DNA from: Kaistia defluvii
GTDB taxonomy: Bacteria; Pseudomonadota; Alphaproteobacteria; Rhizobiales; Kaistiaceae
Direction: 5' to 3'
Assembly (NCBI RefSeq): GCF_040548815.1
Contig: NZ_JBEPSM010000001.1
Location: forward strand, 1,550,001 to 1,614,000
Length of the DNA stretch: 64,000 bases
Position 1 is the first letter of the stretch, and each line of letters opens with the position of its first letter. The notes below the pieces were generated by a model. The model searched no databases and was not told the origin of the DNA. It saw only the letters and a program-made list of their open reading frames with translations. The position numbers and the translations under genes were made by a program. Shown here piece after piece: positions 1-8,200 of the stretch.

Positions 1-723
1 CTGAAGCTCGGTCTTGCCGGGGCAGTCGCCGCCGACCGCGTTGATATGGATTCCCGCGCCGACGAGATTGTCGGTGAGGATCGTCGCATTCTGCTTGTCG
101 GCCGTGACGGTGGTGACGATCTCGGCGCCTTGTACCGCTTCCTCCGTCCCGTCGCAGATCGCAATGTCGAAGCCGAAGCCCTGGAGGTTCCGTCGGCATT
201 TCTCGCTGGCCGCACGATCGATGTCGTAGAGGCGCAAGCGATCGACGCCGATCAGCGCCTTCATCGCCAGAGCCTGGAATTCGGCCTGCGCGCCGTTGCC
301 AATGATCGCCATGGTCCGCGCGCCCTTGGGCGCCAGGTGCCGGGCGGCGACGGCGGAGGTCGCGGCGGTGCGCAGCGCGGTCAGGATCGTCATTTCGGTG
401 AAGAGAACGGGATAGCCGTTCGCGACATCCGCCAGGACGCCGAAGGCAGTCACGGTCTGGCGACCGTCGCGCGTGTTCTTCGGGTGGCCGTTCACATATT
501 TGAACCCGTAGGCCGCGCCATCGGACGTCGGCATCAACTCGATGACCCCGTCCGGCGAATGGGCGGCGACGCGCGCCACCTTGTCGAAGCTCTCCCAGCG
601 CCGGAAGTCGTCCTCGACATAGGCGCAGAGCTCGAGAAGAAAGCGCTCGATGCCGATCGACAGCACGAGCTTCATCATGTGGTCGACGCTCACGAAGGGA
701 ACGACGTTCAGCTTGGGAGTCAT
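1..723 (-). CDS. ocd: Ornithine cyclodeaminase, C-terminus cut by window edge
   Basis: Reading leftward from the ATG at 723 gives 241 codons with no stop before base 1, so the C-terminal part is missing. The family (ornithine cyclodeaminase/mu-crystallin) deaminates and cyclises L-ornithine to L-proline with bound NAD. The Rossmann stretch TMAIIGNGAQAEFQALAMKA is visible near residues 140-160, followed by the LRLYDIDRAA strand typical of the NAD ribose-binding region. It lies 25 bp downstream of the CtlX gene on the same strand, so the two are probably co-transcribed and ornithine made by CtlX could pass to this enzyme. A GGAGAC ribosome site precedes the start. Alanine dehydrogenase-like relatives are the main alternative. 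Confidence 0.88.
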   Translation of the reverse strand, partial: MTPKLNVVPFVSVDHMMKLVLSIGIERFLLELCAYVEDDFRRWESFDKVARVAAHSPDGVIELMPTSDGAAYGFKYVNGHPKNTRDGRQTVTAFGVLADVANGYPVLFTEMTILTALRTAATSAVAARHLAPKGARTMAIIGNGAQAEFQALAMKALIGVDRLRLYDIDRAASEKCRRNLQGFGFDIAICDGTEEAVQGAEIVTTVTADKQNATILTDNLVGAGIHINAVGGDCPGKTELQ

Positions 724-748
724 GACTTTCGTCTCCACTTTCAGGCGG

Positions 749-1699
749 TCAGGCGAACGAAGCCGCGGCCCCGGAACGCGCGGCGAGATGGATGCCGGCA
801 AGCATGCAGCGCACCGAACCACCCGCGAGCTCGACCGTCGGAACGTCGAGGGCCAGCAGGGGTGTGACGGCTTCGATGCTTTCGCGCTGCGCCGGCGTCA
901 GCGAGGCCACGGCGCGTGACGAGATCGCGAGAAACCGCCCCCTGCTGCCTCGAAGTTCGAGCGCATTGCCGGCGAACTCGCCGATCTGCGCGTGGCTCAG
1001 CGGCACGACGATGCGACCGGTCTCCTCCAGCCGCGCGCGGATTTCGGCCCGGCGCGCCTCTCCAACGATCGTGTCGAGCCCGACCAGCGCAATCTCTGTG
1101 CCGACGCACATGATGACGTTGGTGTGGTAGATCTTCGCGCCGTTCGCATCGGCGGCTTCGAACAGCATGGGCTCGAAGTTGAAATGCGTGCAGAAGCGCT
1201 CCAGCGCGACCTCGTTGGTGCGGTTCGAGCGCGCCGCATAGGCGATGCGGCCGATATGGTCGAACACCATCGCGCCCGTGCCTTCCAGGAAGACATGGTC
1301 GGGCTCGAGGCCGGAATAATCGATGACGTCCTGGACGCGGTAGCGCTGCTTCAGCATCTCGATGACGTCGGAGCGGCGCTCGCGGCGCCGGCTCGGATTG
1401 AACATCGGATAGATCGCGACATGCCCGCCGGCATGGGTCGAGAACCAGTTGTTGGGAAAGACGGAGTCCGGTGTCGCCGTGGTCTCGTCCTCGAAGAGAT
1501 GGACGGTGACGCCGGCTTCGCGCAGGCGTCCGGCCATGCGCGTTACCTCGTCGAAGGCCGCTTCCGCGATCTCGCCGCGCGTACGGAAGCCGTCCGCCGA
1601 TTGGAAGACGTTATCCGCCGCCGTTTCGGGATTGGGTGTGAAATGGTGGGGACGGATCATCACGACGCCGGATGGCGCCTGGGCTGCGAAACCGCTCAT
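749..1699 (-). CDS. ctlX: CtlX-type citrulline/arginine amidinohydrolase
   Basis: A 316-residue protein of the guanidine-modifying (amidinotransferase / dimethylargininase) superfamily. Visible signatures are SVFPNNWFSTH near residue 78, EGTGAMVFDH near residue 139, YHTNVIMCVG carrying the expected catalytic His, and GGSVRCMLAGIHL near the C-terminus carrying the expected catalytic Cys. Members called CtlX hydrolyse citrulline to ornithine; relatives act on arginine or dimethylarginine, so the exact substrate is inferred. It is the first gene of a probable two-gene operon with ornithine cyclodeaminase and is divergent from an Lrp/AsnC regulator, which suggests amino-acid-responsive control. 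Length is normal for the family. Confidence 0.85.
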   Translation of the reverse strand: MSGFAAQAPSGVVMIRPHHFTPNPETAADNVFQSADGFRTRGEIAEAAFDEVTRMAGRLREAGVTVHLFEDETTATPDSVFPNNWFSTHAGGHVAIYPMFNPSRRRERRSDVIEMLKQRYRVQDVIDYSGLEPDHVFLEGTGAMVFDHIGRIAYAARSNRTNEVALERFCTHFNFEPMLFEAADANGAKIYHTNVIMCVGTEIALVGLDTIVGEARRAEIRARLEETGRIVVPLSHAQIGEFAGNALELRGSRGRFLAISSRAVASLTPAQRESIEAVTPLLALDVPTVELAGGSVRCMLAGIHLAARSGAAASFA

Positions 1700-1787
1700 G
1701 GCACTCGATTCAGGAGGTTGAAGAAGCCTGGAGAGACCGCAGAATAGGCGAGCAAAATGCCGGTCGAAATGTCAGTAATGGCGAAAA

Positions 1788-1807
1788 ATGCATGCTATGC
1801 TACGCAT
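1788..1807. promoter_or_regulatory. Candidate Lrp-type operator
   Basis: An imperfect inverted repeat, ATGC...GCAT with internal AT pairs (12 of 20 positions symmetric), lies between the divergent ctlX and Lrp/AsnC genes, 28 bp before the preferred Lrp start. Lrp/AsnC regulators commonly bind AT-containing imperfect palindromes near their own promoter. The location is right but the match is weak. Confidence 0.3.
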
Positions 1808-1834
1808 CTTGCCAATGAAAATCGGACGTTTTGT

Positions 1835-2260
1835 ATGTACCAGCTCGACGAGCTCGATCGAAGGATGATCGACGTCCTGCGCAGTGACGGACGCGCGCCC
1901 GTGTCCAAGCTCGCCGACATTCTGGGCGTCACGCGCGGCACGGTGCAGGCGCGCATCGACCGCCTTCTGGATAGCGGCGCGCTGCTCGGCTTCACGGTGC
2001 GCGTGCGACAGGATCATGACGCCAACGCGATCCGCGCGGTGATGATGATCGAGGTGGCGGGCAAGTCGACCACGGCGATCATCAAGCGCCTGCGCGGCAT
2101 GCCGGAGCTTCATTCGCTGCACACAACTAACGGAAGCTGGGATCTGATCGCCGAGATCCGCGCTTCCTCCCTCCACGATTTCGACCGCGTCTTGCGCGAG
2201 GTCCGACAGATCGACGGCATTCTCAACAGCGAGACGAGCATTCTCCTCAGCTCTGTCTGA
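1835..2260 (+). CDS. Lrp/AsnC family transcriptional regulator
   Basis: A 141-residue regulator from the ATG at 1835, which begins MYQLDELDRRMIDVLRSDGR, the usual Lrp/AsnC N-terminus. An upstream in-frame start at 1757 would add 26 non-conserved residues across the probable promoter, so it is not preferred. The N-terminal winged helix (about residues 3-60, with VSKLADILGVTRGTVQARID) is followed by a RAM/ligand-binding domain (about residues 65-140, HSLHTTNGSWDLIAEI). Divergent transcription from ctlX-ocd suggests it controls that operon in response to arginine, citrulline or ornithine; this is inferred from position. Confidence 0.85.
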   Translation: MYQLDELDRRMIDVLRSDGRAPVSKLADILGVTRGTVQARIDRLLDSGALLGFTVRVRQDHDANAIRAVMMIEVAGKSTTAIIKRLRGMPELHSLHTTNGSWDLIAEIRASSLHDFDRVLREVRQIDGILNSETSILLSSV

Positions 2261-2266
2261 ACGCAA

Positions 2267-2300
2267 AACGGCCTCCCAGGCGGATGCGCGGGAGGCCGTT
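2267..2300. terminator. Bidirectional terminator-like hairpin
   Basis: AACGGCCTCCC (2267-2277) pairs perfectly with GGGAGGCCGTT (2290-2300) across a 12-nt loop. It lies between the convergent Lrp gene and the ureohydrolase gene. A short A run precedes it and no long U tract follows, so it is a moderately strong candidate. Confidence 0.6.
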
Positions 2301-2325
2301 CGAGCGGGATGACGATGAAGGGCGA

Positions 2326-3285
2326 TCAGGCCTTCTGGCGGGCGATCAGGCCGAGCGCCGTCGTGATGACGCGCGCGAAGGTCAGAGCGCCGATGCCGTC
2401 GACGTCGCGCTCCGGCATGAACTCCACGAAGTCGACCGCCGCGATCCGACCGCGCGCCGCCGCGCCCCGGATGAGGTCGGTGATTTCGTCATAGGAGAGG
2501 CCGCCGGGCGAGCGGCCAATGACGCCCGGAACCAGGGACGGGTCCATCGCGTCGGCATCGACGCAGACGATGATGTCGCTTCCCTCGGGAATGAGGTCCA
2601 GCACCTTCTGGACGCCCGAACGGTGGAGTTCGCGCGCCGGAACGAAGGACACGCCCCATTTCACGGCATCCTCGTAGTCGCTCGTCGCGGCCGAGCCGAT
2701 GCCCCGCGCGCCGACCTGCACGATGCGCTCGATATGCTCCATCTCGGAGGCGCGGCGCATGGTGGAGGAGAGACCCATCCGCTCGTCCATATGCGTTTCG
2801 CGCCAGTCGATATGAGCGTCGATCTGGAGAATGGTGAACTTGCGATCGCCGGCCATGTCGCCGATCGCCTGGAGCATGGGGATCGGGATGGAATCGTCGC
2901 CGCCCAGAAGCACCGGAACGGCGTTCCGCTCCAGGATCGTGCGCACCGCGCCGCGGATCGCGTCGCGGTTGGCGGCTCCGTCCGCTTCATCGAAGGCGAG
3001 ATCGCCGCAATCCACCGCGCGAAGGCGCCGCTCGGGGAAGACCTGGCCCCCGATGTCGAAATCGTGGCGTTCGAGATTGGCCGTAAGCGAGGCCGTCGCG
3101 CGGCGCAGCGCGTCCGGCGCGTTGCGGCAATAGGCACCGACGGCGCGGTAGGGCGTCGCGCAGGGAACGCCGAGGATCGCGATCGGCGCGTTCAGAGTGG
3201 CGAGGTCGTCGCAGGCATCGAGGCCGAGGAAGGTCGAGGTTTCGCCCGCGCCGAACAGGGCGCCGAGATCGGGCTTCTGGTTCAT
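2326..3285 (-). CDS. Ureohydrolase family protein (agmatinase/arginase-like)
   Basis: A 319-residue member of the arginase/agmatinase fold, which hydrolyses guanidino groups to urea at a binuclear Mn centre. The metal motifs can be followed: GGDDS at residues 128-132, DAHID at 156-160 and VDADAMDPS at 242-250. The first motif is normally GGDHS; Asp131 replaces the His that is a Mn ligand in classical arginases and agmatinases. This may mark a subfamily rather than a dead enzyme, because the other ligands are intact. It ends an operon with a polar amino-acid ABC transporter and XRE-cupin regulator, so the substrate is probably an imported guanidino compound such as arginine, agmatine or guanidinobutyrate. 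Confidence 0.85.
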   Translation of the reverse strand: MNQKPDLGALFGAGETSTFLGLDACDDLATLNAPIAILGVPCATPYRAVGAYCRNAPDALRRATASLTANLERHDFDIGGQVFPERRLRAVDCGDLAFDEADGAANRDAIRGAVRTILERNAVPVLLGGDDSIPIPMLQAIGDMAGDRKFTILQIDAHIDWRETHMDERMGLSSTMRRASEMEHIERIVQVGARGIGSAATSDYEDAVKWGVSFVPARELHRSGVQKVLDLIPEGSDIIVCVDADAMDPSLVPGVIGRSPGGLSYDEITDLIRGAAARGRIAAVDFVEFMPERDVDGIGALTFARVITTALGLIARQKA

Positions 3286-3316
3286 GGAAGGATGATCCTT
3301 GCTGGAAAGGACGCGG

Positions 3317-4006
3317 TCAGAGCCGCGCCTGGAGGTAGCCGGCCCAGCGGTGCTGGGCGAACTGGAAAAGCAGGACGAGCACGAGCGTCAGCACGAGATA
3401 GATCGCGGCTGCGGTCACATAGGGCTCGAACATGATGTAGTAGTTCAGCGCGATGTTGCGGGCGACGCCGGTGACTTCCAGCAGCGTCACGGTGCTGGCG
3501 AGCGACGTCGCGTGGAGCATCATCACCGTTTCGTTGCCATAGAGCGTCAGCGAGCGCGTCAGCATGGCCGGCAGAAGAATGCGCCGCGCCCGCGTGAAGG
3601 GCGACATGCCGTAGGCGCGCGCCGCCTCGATCTCCCCCACCGGCAGATGTCGAAGACTGCCGGCGAAGATCTCCGTCGTATAGGCCGTCGTGTTCAGGAC
3701 GAAGGTCAGGATGACGCAGACGAGCGCGCTCGACAGCCACGGCCAAAGGAGGCTCTCGCGCACGAGATCGAACTGCGCGAGCCCGTAGTAGATCAGGAAC
3801 AGCTGGACGAGGAGCGGCGTGCCGCGAAACACCAGCGTATAGAGGGCGATCGCATTGCGCAGGAACGGGTTGTGCGAATTGCGCCCGAGCGCCAGCGGCA
3901 TCGCCAGAACGAAAGAGATGGCGAGCGAGGCGACGGTGAGGAGCACCGTCAGCTTCGCGCCCTGGGCATAGAAGCCGAGATTCTCGACGATGATATCCCA
4001 GCTCAT
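3317..4006 (-). CDS. Polar amino-acid ABC transporter permease (HisM/ArtM type)
   Basis: A 229-residue inner-membrane permease of the HisMQ family with about five hydrophobic segments, starting MSWDIIVENLGFYAQGAKLT. The coupling loop that docks on the ATPase is visible as EIEAARAYGMSPFTRARRI. FRGTPLLVQLF is the conserved stretch of this permease class. Its start overlaps the end of the next permease gene by 4 bp, so the two are translated together. It forms the membrane channel with that partner in the import operon, 31 bp upstream of the ureohydrolase start. Confidence 0.9.
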   Translation of the reverse strand: MSWDIIVENLGFYAQGAKLTVLLTVASLAISFVLAMPLALGRNSHNPFLRNAIALYTLVFRGTPLLVQLFLIYYGLAQFDLVRESLLWPWLSSALVCVILTFVLNTTAYTTEIFAGSLRHLPVGEIEAARAYGMSPFTRARRILLPAMLTRSLTLYGNETVMMLHATSLASTVTLLEVTGVARNIALNYYIMFEPYVTAAAIYLVLTLVLVLLFQFAQHRWAGYLQARL

Positions 4007-4692
4007 CGGGCAAGTTCCTTCACGCCAAGCTCATAGCGCTTGGCGGCGCGGGAAAGGAGGAAGAGCGAAATGGCGGTGATCGCGAGATAGAAGCCGCCGG
4101 CAAGCAGGTAGAAGGTGAAGGGCTTGGCCGTCGCCTCCGCCGCGCCCTTGGCCCGGAACATGACATCCTGGAGGCCGAGCAGCGAAACGAGCGCCGTCGC
4201 CTTGGCGAGCACCAGCCAGTTGTTGGTGAAGCCGGGCAGCGCGAGGCGCATCATCTGCGGCAGGAGGATGCGCCAGAAGATGCGGAACCGTCCGAGCCCG
4301 TAAGCTTCGGCAGCCTCGAGCTGGCCCTTGGGAATGTTCATCAGGGCGCCGCGAAAGGTCTCGGCCATGTAGGCGCCGAAAATGAGCCCCAGCGTCGCAG
4401 CCCCCGCCCCGAATGGGCTGAACTCGATATAGACGTCATAGCCCCAGTCCTGCGCCGCCTGGCTGAGCAGCGCGGGTACGGAATAGAAAACGAGAAGCAT
4501 CATGACGAGGTCCGGGATGCCTCGGACCACGGAGGTATAGAGCGTGGCGGTGACGCGCAGCGCCCGCGAGCGGGAAAGCCTCGCGAGCGCTGCCGCGATG
4601 CCGATCACGACGGCCAGTATCAGGGATACGAAGGCCAGCGACAGGGTGATCCACCCCGCCGCCAGCACAGATATGACATAGCCGCCGAGCAT
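4003..4692 (-). CDS. Polar amino-acid ABC transporter permease (HisQ/ArtQ type)
   Basis: A 229-residue permease that pairs with the overlapping downstream permease. VVRGIPDLVMMLLVFY is the conserved HisMQ family segment, and the ATPase-coupling loop reads QLEAAEAYGLGRFRIFWRI. Hydrophobic segments are spread across the protein as expected for about five helices. It lies 9 bp downstream of the solute-binding protein gene and is part of the same operon. The substrate class (arginine, ornithine, histidine or lysine type) is inferred from family and from neighbouring arginine-catabolic genes. Confidence 0.9.
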   Translation of the reverse strand: MLGGYVISVLAAGWITLSLAFVSLILAVVIGIAAALARLSRSRALRVTATLYTSVVRGIPDLVMMLLVFYSVPALLSQAAQDWGYDVYIEFSPFGAGAATLGLIFGAYMAETFRGALMNIPKGQLEAAEAYGLGRFRIFWRILLPQMMRLALPGFTNNWLVLAKATALVSLLGLQDVMFRAKGAAEATAKPFTFYLLAGGFYLAITAISLFLLSRAAKRYELGVKELAR

Positions 4693-4701
4693 CGATCAGC
4701 C

Positions 4702-5466
4702 CTAGCTTTTGCCGAAATACTTGGCGTCGATCGCCGCGAGCTCGCCGTTCTCGCGGATTTTGGCGAGGCCGGCATTGATCTTCGCGAGGAGGTCGGCGTT
4801 GCGGCGGTTGATTGCGATCGCGACGCCCTCGCCAAATTCCGGCGCGTCCTTGCCGGTATATTGCGGGCCGACGAGCTCGAATGTCTCGGCGTTGTCGCCA
4901 TTGAGGAAGGCGTGCGTGATCTGCGCCTCGTAGCTCATGTGGAGATCGGCGCGGCCGGCGGTGAGCTCCAGATAGGGGGCGCTGCCGCCGTCGTAGCGCT
5001 TGATCGTCGCCTTAGGGAAGGTCTTGGTGACGAAGGCGTCCATCGGCGTGCCGGTCTGGACGGCGATGATCTTGCCGGCGAGCCCGTCCGGGCTGATGTC
5101 GAGATCGGCGCCCTTCTTGGCGACGAAGCGGAAAGTCGGATGCGAATAGATGTCGCTGAAGGCCATGATCTTGCGGCGCGCGTCGGTGACGGTCAGCTGC
5201 GAGATCAGCGCGTCATACTTGCCGGCGGTAAGCCCGGGGATCATGCCGTCCCAGGCGGCGGCAATAATGTTGCAGTCGAGTTCCGCCGCCTTGCAGACGG
5301 CGCTCATCAGATCGATGTCGTAGCCGACGAGCTTGCCGTTCGCGTCGACGGACTCGAAGGGCGGGAAGGTGGCGTCGGTCGCGATCGTCACCTGCTCGGC
5401 GATCGCCGGCGAGAGCGAAGCCAGAGCGATGAAGCCGCCGAGAAAGAGGGTAGAAAGTTTCGTCAT
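4702..5466 (-). CDS. Periplasmic solute-binding protein for polar amino acids
   Basis: A 254-residue family 3 solute-binding protein. The Sec signal peptide ends SPAIA-EQ near residue 23, and the mature protein opens VTIATDATFPPFESVDANGK, the hallmark of ArgT/HisJ-like receptors. LVGYDIDLMSAVCKAAEL and WDGMIPGLTAGKYDALISQL follow in the usual order. Immediately downstream lie both permeases and 96 bp upstream lies the ATPase. It would bind the imported amino acid or guanidino compound in the periplasm and deliver it to the channel. The exact ligand cannot be read from the sequence. Confidence 0.9.
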   Translation of the reverse strand: MTKLSTLFLGGFIALASLSPAIAEQVTIATDATFPPFESVDANGKLVGYDIDLMSAVCKAAELDCNIIAAAWDGMIPGLTAGKYDALISQLTVTDARRKIMAFSDIYSHPTFRFVAKKGADLDISPDGLAGKIIAVQTGTPMDAFVTKTFPKATIKRYDGGSAPYLELTAGRADLHMSYEAQITHAFLNGDNAETFELVGPQYTGKDAPEFGEGVAIAINRRNADLLAKINAGLAKIRENGELAAIDAKYFGKS

Positions 5467-5507
5467 GGGAAGTCTCGTTCTCTGAAAGGGTTATTTGGCA
5501 TTGCATC

Positions 5508-5528
5508 CGGCGCCGGGCCCTGGCGCCG
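5508..5528. other. Intercistronic hairpin between ATPase and binding-protein genes
   Basis: CGGCGCC (5508-5514) and GGCGCCG (5522-5528) can form a 7-bp stem with a 7-nt loop in the 96-bp gap between the ATPase and solute-binding protein genes. There is no U tract. Such hairpins often protect binding-protein mRNA or cause partial termination; here this is inference. Confidence 0.3.
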
Positions 5529-5562
5529 AAATCTCGTGAGCCGCAATCGGCGCGGCGATGGT

Positions 5563-6336
5563 TCAGGACTGAAGGCGACCTGCCAGAAACTGTCGTAGGC
5601 GCGGGCTCTCCGGGTTGCCGAACACGGCCTCGGGCGAGCCTTCCTCCTCGACGCGCCCCTCGTGCAGGAACATGACCTTCGAGGAGAGATGGCGCGCAAA
5701 ACCCATTTCGTGCGTGACGACGATCATGGTCCTGCCTTCCTCGGCAAGTGTCTGCATGACACGCAGCACCTCGCCGACGAGTTCGGGATCGAGTGCCGAG
5801 GTCGGCTCGTCGAAGAGCATCACGTCGGGATCCATGGTCAGCGCGCGGGCGATTGCGACGCGCTGCTGCTGGCCGCCGGAAAGCTGGGAGGGATAGCGCT
5901 CGTAGGTTTCCGGCTTCATGCCGACCTTGGCGAGATTGGCCTTGGCGCGCTCCACCGCTTCCTTGCGGGATACGCCGAGCACGCTGACGGGGGCCTCGGT
6001 CACGTTGTCGAGGACACTCATATGCGACCAGAGGCAGAAGTTCTGGAACACCATGGCGAGGCGCGAGCGAATGCGCTGCAGCTGGCTGGCGCTTTTCGCG
6101 CGCAGGGTTCCATCGCGGCGGTCGGCCACGAGATCCAGGACCTCGCCGCTGACGCGGATCGTGCCGCGGTTCGGACGCTCCAGCATGTTGATGCAGCGCA
6201 GGAACGTACTCTTGCCGGACCCGGAAGAGCCGATGATCGAGATGACGTCCCCCGCCGCGGCGTCGAGGCCGATGCCCTTCAGGACTTCGGTATCGCCAAA
6301 GCGCTTGTGAATATCGGTGACGTGGAGCTTCTGCAT
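5563..6336 (-). CDS. Polar amino-acid ABC transporter ATP-binding protein (HisP/ArtP type)
   Basis: A 257-residue ATPase from the ATG at 6336 ([20 protein letters not shown]). A longer reading from 6408 would overlap the preceding regulator and adds non-conserved residues. Walker [10 protein letters not shown] is at 36-44, signature LSGGQQQR at 152-159, Walker B VMLFDEP at 172-178 and the switch histidine in [11 protein letters not shown] near 209. [20 protein letters not shown] is typical of the amino-acid (PAAT) subfamily. It starts 32 bp after the XRE-cupin regulator ends and heads the transporter genes in the operon. Confidence 0.92.
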   Translation of the reverse strand: MQKLHVTDIHKRFGDTEVLKGIGLDAAAGDVISIIGSSGSGKSTFLRCINMLERPNRGTIRVSGEVLDLVADRRDGTLRAKSASQLQRIRSRLAMVFQNFCLWSHMSVLDNVTEAPVSVLGVSRKEAVERAKANLAKVGMKPETYERYPSQLSGGQQQRVAIARALTMDPDVMLFDEPTSALDPELVGEVLRVMQTLAEEGRTMIVVTHEMGFARHLSSKVMFLHEGRVEEEGSPEAVFGNPESPRLRQFLAGRLQS

Positions 6337-6368
6337 GGCGGCCTCGGGGAAAAGCTTGGGAAGGCCGG

Positions 6369-6983
6369 TCAGGCCGGGGGCGGCACGATCATCCAGAGCG
6401 TGACGCAAGGCTCGCTCGCTGACGGGTTTTGCCAGGTATGCGGAATCTTCGGGTCAAAGCTCAGCGTGTCGCCGGAGGTCATGTGGTAGTCCTCGCCGCC
6501 GACGGAGATGTCGAGTTCACCGCTGATGACGTGCACGACGTCGAGATCGGCGCGGATGGCGTAGGCCTCGGGGCCGGATCCACCGCCCGGCTCGATCACG
6601 GAATGGAGCGTCATCATGTGTTCGTTGCCGACGCCGCCGACGATGCGCTCGCGCATGCCGACACCGCCGAGATTGATCGGCGCGCCCTGCCCCGCCTTGA
6701 CGAAGCTCGTCGCCGGCGGATCGAAGATCGCCCCCGGCTTTACGTCGATCGCGTCGCAGATGCGCAGAAGCGATGCTATAGATGCCTGTACGAGATCGCG
6801 CTCGAAGCGGCTGAGGAAGGATTTGCTGACGCCGGCCTTCGCCGCCACGACATCAATCGAGATGTTTTTCTGCTGCCGGAATGCGCGCAGCCGTGCACCA
6901 ACGTTGAAGCCGTTCGGGGACGCAGGCACGTCCTCGACCGCAGGCTCTGTCGTGTCGTCACAGATGGTGGAAGACCGTTCCAT
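6369..6983 (-). CDS. XRE-cupin transcriptional regulator
   Basis: A 204-residue regulator with an XRE helix-turn-helix at about residues 25-82 ([34 protein letters not shown]) and a C-terminal cupin at about 110-200 ([32 protein letters not shown]). This class senses small metabolites through the cupin and typically controls the adjacent catabolic or transport genes. It is the first gene of the operon running to the ureohydrolase. A GGAGGGCGG ribosome site sits directly before the ATG. Two direct copies of ACGCAA (7007-7012 and 7034-7039) lie just upstream and could be half-sites, but this is weak. Confidence 0.88.
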   Translation of the reverse strand: MERSSTICDDTTEPAVEDVPASPNGFNVGARLRAFRQQKNISIDVVAAKAGVSKSFLSRFERDLVQASIASLLRICDAIDVKPGAIFDPPATSFVKAGQGAPINLGGVGMRERIVGGVGNEHMMTLHSVIEPGGGSGPEAYAIRADLDVVHVISGELDISVGGEDYHMTSGDTLSFDPKIPHTWQNPSASEPCVTLWMIVPPPA

Positions 6984-8126
6984 CCGCCCTCCGAAGGTTG
7001 CTCTATACGCAACTTTTCATCAAACGGATTTGAACGCAATACTGGATTTCTAGGCGGGATTGATTTGTTGCTGGTTGCTCATTGAGAAACCAACCTGCCT
7101 AAACTCGCTGCAGGTTCTTCGTGGTTTCTGCCACTTTAGCGGGCCAGGTGCCGTCAAGAGTCGGGGAGAATGGTAAACCCGAATGCCTCAATGCCATCTC
7201 AGCCTCAGCAGCAGCTTGAATAGCGCCGAGTCTCGTAGACAGCTTCCTTCTTAATCTTGAGGTGGTAGGCCTATATGGGCAAAGCTAATTTTCAGCGCGG
7301 ATTGAGCGTGACGCAGTGCTTCAGATCACGGGGCGACGCCGGAGCAGTGCCTCTTCGCCCTGCAGCAGTGTCACGCTGACGTTGTCATGCGCGGTACGCC
7401 CCGCTTCTCCTTTTCCAGCGTATCAATGGTCAGGGGCTTCCTTACTGATCCGACCCTCGAATTCCCGGACGTATTCGTCGCCGAAGTCCGCGCCGCCTCG
7501 GCCGACTTCGACGTCTCCGCTCAAGATCGCAGCGAGCGACCAGAGTGCTATTCCGGATTTCCTGCGCTGAGTTCATTTTTCCATGGCGAAGGCTCGCCAT
7601 GAGCTCATCGCGATACGACCGCGCTCGAAAGAATGAATTTCGTATCCGTGAGCTTTATGGGTCCGTTCCAAAATCGCTTTCAGGGAAGCGTAGATCCCGC
7701 CCTGCCACTCACGCCGGTCCACCGAGAATTGGGCGGCATCACTCGGGGAGATCGGCGCATGAAGAAGCCTACATACATACCGGTGCCGGCGGTCATAGCC
7801 CTCAACCAAGAGAGTTGCTGGAGCTAGTTGCGGCAACTTGAGAGCTTTCTTTAGGAGCTCCACTCGCTCCTCAGCTTCGAGGCGCTGCAAGGCGGTGCCG
7901 GGATGAATACGGCCCCTGGCGGCACTCAGGACGTTGGGCGAATTGAGCTTGGCCTTGGCATGAGTTGCGAGCCGCGCAGCGGCGTAAGGGAATACACTGC
8001 CAATCGCTACGGCGGAATTTTCCGTGCCGACATAGTTTTTCCACAGCCCGGCGAGCTAACAAAGGGCTCTAATGAACCCTGCTAATGAGAAAATCTAAGC
8101 ATTTGACTTTGTTGATAAAAGCGGAG
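6984..8126. other. Gene-poor, lower-GC remnant region next to tRNA-Gln
   Basis: About 1.1 kb with no intact gene of the style seen elsewhere in the window. Base composition is visibly lower in GC and all reading frames are broken into short pieces. One minus-strand fragment (7573-8055) looks like decayed coding sequence, and two weaker minus-strand stretches read on from it (about 7430-7575) and near 7090-7260. No integrase and no direct repeat of the tRNA 3' end was seen. The likeliest explanation is the scar of an integrated element at the tRNA 3' side. Confidence 0.5.
7573..8055 (-). pseudogene. Decayed coding fragment of unknown function
   Basis: An open minus-strand frame of 160 codons runs from an in-frame stop at 8056-8058 to a TGA at 7573. 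It has no ATG or GTG start in its first two thirds, and the only start-like codon upstream of the middle is a TTG at 7890. The translation has balanced protein-like composition (LWKNYVGTENSAVAIGSVF, then RLEAEERVELLKKALKLPQL, later HKAHGYEIHSFERGRIAMSS). The WKxYVGxENSVAI-like stretch weakly resembles DUF2971-type proteins, but I do not recognise the family with confidence. After the stop the same frame stays open for another 48 codons. A 5'-truncated gene on a mobile-element remnant is the best reading. Confidence 0.4.
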
Positions 8127-8200
8127 TGGCTGGGGAACCTGGATTCGAACCAAGACTAACGGAGTCAGAGTCCGTCGTTCTACCGTTAAACTATTCCCCA
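8127..8200 (-). tRNA. tRNA-Gln (anticodon CTG)
   Basis: On the minus strand the 74-nt sequence starts TGGGGAATAG and ends in an encoded CCA. The acceptor stem pairs TGGGGAA with TTCCCCA, the anticodon stem ACGGA/TCCGT encloses the loop CTCTGAC giving anticodon CTG, and the T arm reads GGTTCGAATCC. The T arm and D arm are canonical. Its 3' side faces the remnant region 6984-8126, the usual side for integrase-mediated insertion. Confidence 0.95.

Noticed and set aside
5467..5562. Riboswitch or attenuator before the binding-protein gene
   Set aside because: Only a short symmetric hairpin is present, with no conserved aptamer core or alternative pairing that I can recognise.
7316..7602. Overlapping plus-strand small frames in the tRNA-adjacent region
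   Set aside because: Three mutually overlapping frames with no ribosome site; the minus strand is at least as protein-like.
6984..8200. Attachment-site direct repeat of the tRNA-Gln 3' end
   Set aside because: I looked for a second copy of the T-arm/acceptor sequence at the far side of the remnant and found none inside the window.
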